A stretch of DNA of 64,000 nucleotides. It comes from Diadophis punctatus similis (lineage: Eukaryota > Chordata > Lepidosauria > Squamata > Dipsadidae). The number at the start of each line of letters is the position of its first letter. Within the stretch, counting starts at the first letter, position 1. The notes below the pieces were generated by a model that worked only from the letters and a program-made list of their open reading frames with translations, did no database searches and had not been told where the DNA came from. This document shows positions 63,411-64,000 of this stretch, piece by piece. The stretch spans positions 70,585,740 through 70,649,739 of the forward strand of contig JALIGW010000001.1 of NCBI GenBank assembly GCA_023053685.1, written 5' to 3'. The translations under genes and the position numbers were made by a program.

Positions 63411-64000
63411 CTGCATTGTGATGAAGAATACCAGTATATGTGGTCTCAAAAATTCAGTTTTTTAATGATGTGAGTATGGTACCCTTGAACTGATGGAAGC
63501 AATTCTCTGGAGGACTTATTTCCAAGTAAGGAAATAAATAGATAATTGGACTATTGCTGTAATTCTAGCAAGATTTGATTAAAAATAAATCTCCCTGTAG
63601 TTTGCAGTGGCCCTTAGGAAACAATTCCCCCCCGCGCGATCTTTCCATTAATATTCTTTCTAGGCTTTGTTCTATGTTTGATGGGGATACTGACTTCGCT
63701 ACTTCTTTGCAATCCTCATTTCCTACAGTGTTCACCCCTGGTTTCAATAGATCCTTTGCCAATTTCCTTTCTCTTCATTAAGATGAATTTAAGTGGTGTG
63801 TCCAGGCAGTCACCCTTTTATTCCTACGCAATCATCCCACTATGACCTTCAATCATGTATTTGAAACAAACTCCAGAATTACTGTTTTCTCTGGATTACA
63901 TTCATTTTGCATCCCACAGGTTCCCCCCACCAAAAAAACCTCCTTTGTGCTTCTGTCATTATCTCCATTCAGTGTAGCATAGCATACATAACATCACTAA
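63411..64000. other. Intergenic end of window
   Basis: No supported feature. Confidence 0.4.

Overview
This is a piece of a vertebrate nuclear genome. It is AT-rich, has large introns with GT-AG boundaries, and is dense in transposable elements. The repeats point to a squamate reptile, most likely a snake: tRNA-derived Sauria-type SINEs, CR1/L3-type LINEs ending in microsatellites, an RTE-BovB LINE, a truncated L1, and many non-autonomous hAT elements with perfect 8-bp target-site duplications.

Two protein-coding genes can be read, lying tail to tail. Positions 1-20629 (+) hold ADSS2, adenylosuccinate synthetase. Twelve coding exons (exons 2-13 of the usual 13) run from 4540 to the stop codon at 20627-20629. 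All join in phase and give residues 62-456 of a 456-residue enzyme; the promoter and exon 1 lie left of the window. Positions 25046-31261 (-) hold a small four-exon gene that long-ORF searches miss. Its spliced product is 149 aa and matches SPMIP3 (human C1orf100), a sperm axonemal microtubule inner protein. The convergent ADSS2/SPMIP3 arrangement agrees with the order I recall for human chromosome 1q44. From about 31.3 kb to the end I see no host gene, as expected for the gene-poor side of SPMIP3 facing ZBTB18.

Repeats by region: ADSS2 introns carry a 435-bp hAT MITE (378-812), a GC-rich foldback with perfect 63-nt arms (2471-2664), a second hAT MITE (10986-11298), a LINE tail (12958-13425), a pale DNA-transposon copy (16541-16838) and a 1-kb inverted-repeat element (17042-18047). 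SPMIP3 intron 1 holds nested DNA transposons, one carrying a recognisable EAF1 first exon with its splice donor (30188-30290 inside 29999-30452). Positions 31-46 kb hold an L1 fragment, RTE and CR1/L3 fragments, expanded simple repeats, another hAT MITE and a Ty3/gypsy remnant. Positions 46-64 kb hold four more members of one hAT family, a palindromic repeat with a hammerhead-ribozyme-like core, a 5S-rRNA-like SINE, LINE-seeded microsatellites and a BovB fragment.

The most unusual observations are the EAF1 exon inside a hAT element, the hammerhead-like motif at 48488-48522, and the recovery of SPMIP3. Family names rest on my reading of the sequence and memory of known proteins and repeats; no database search was run.
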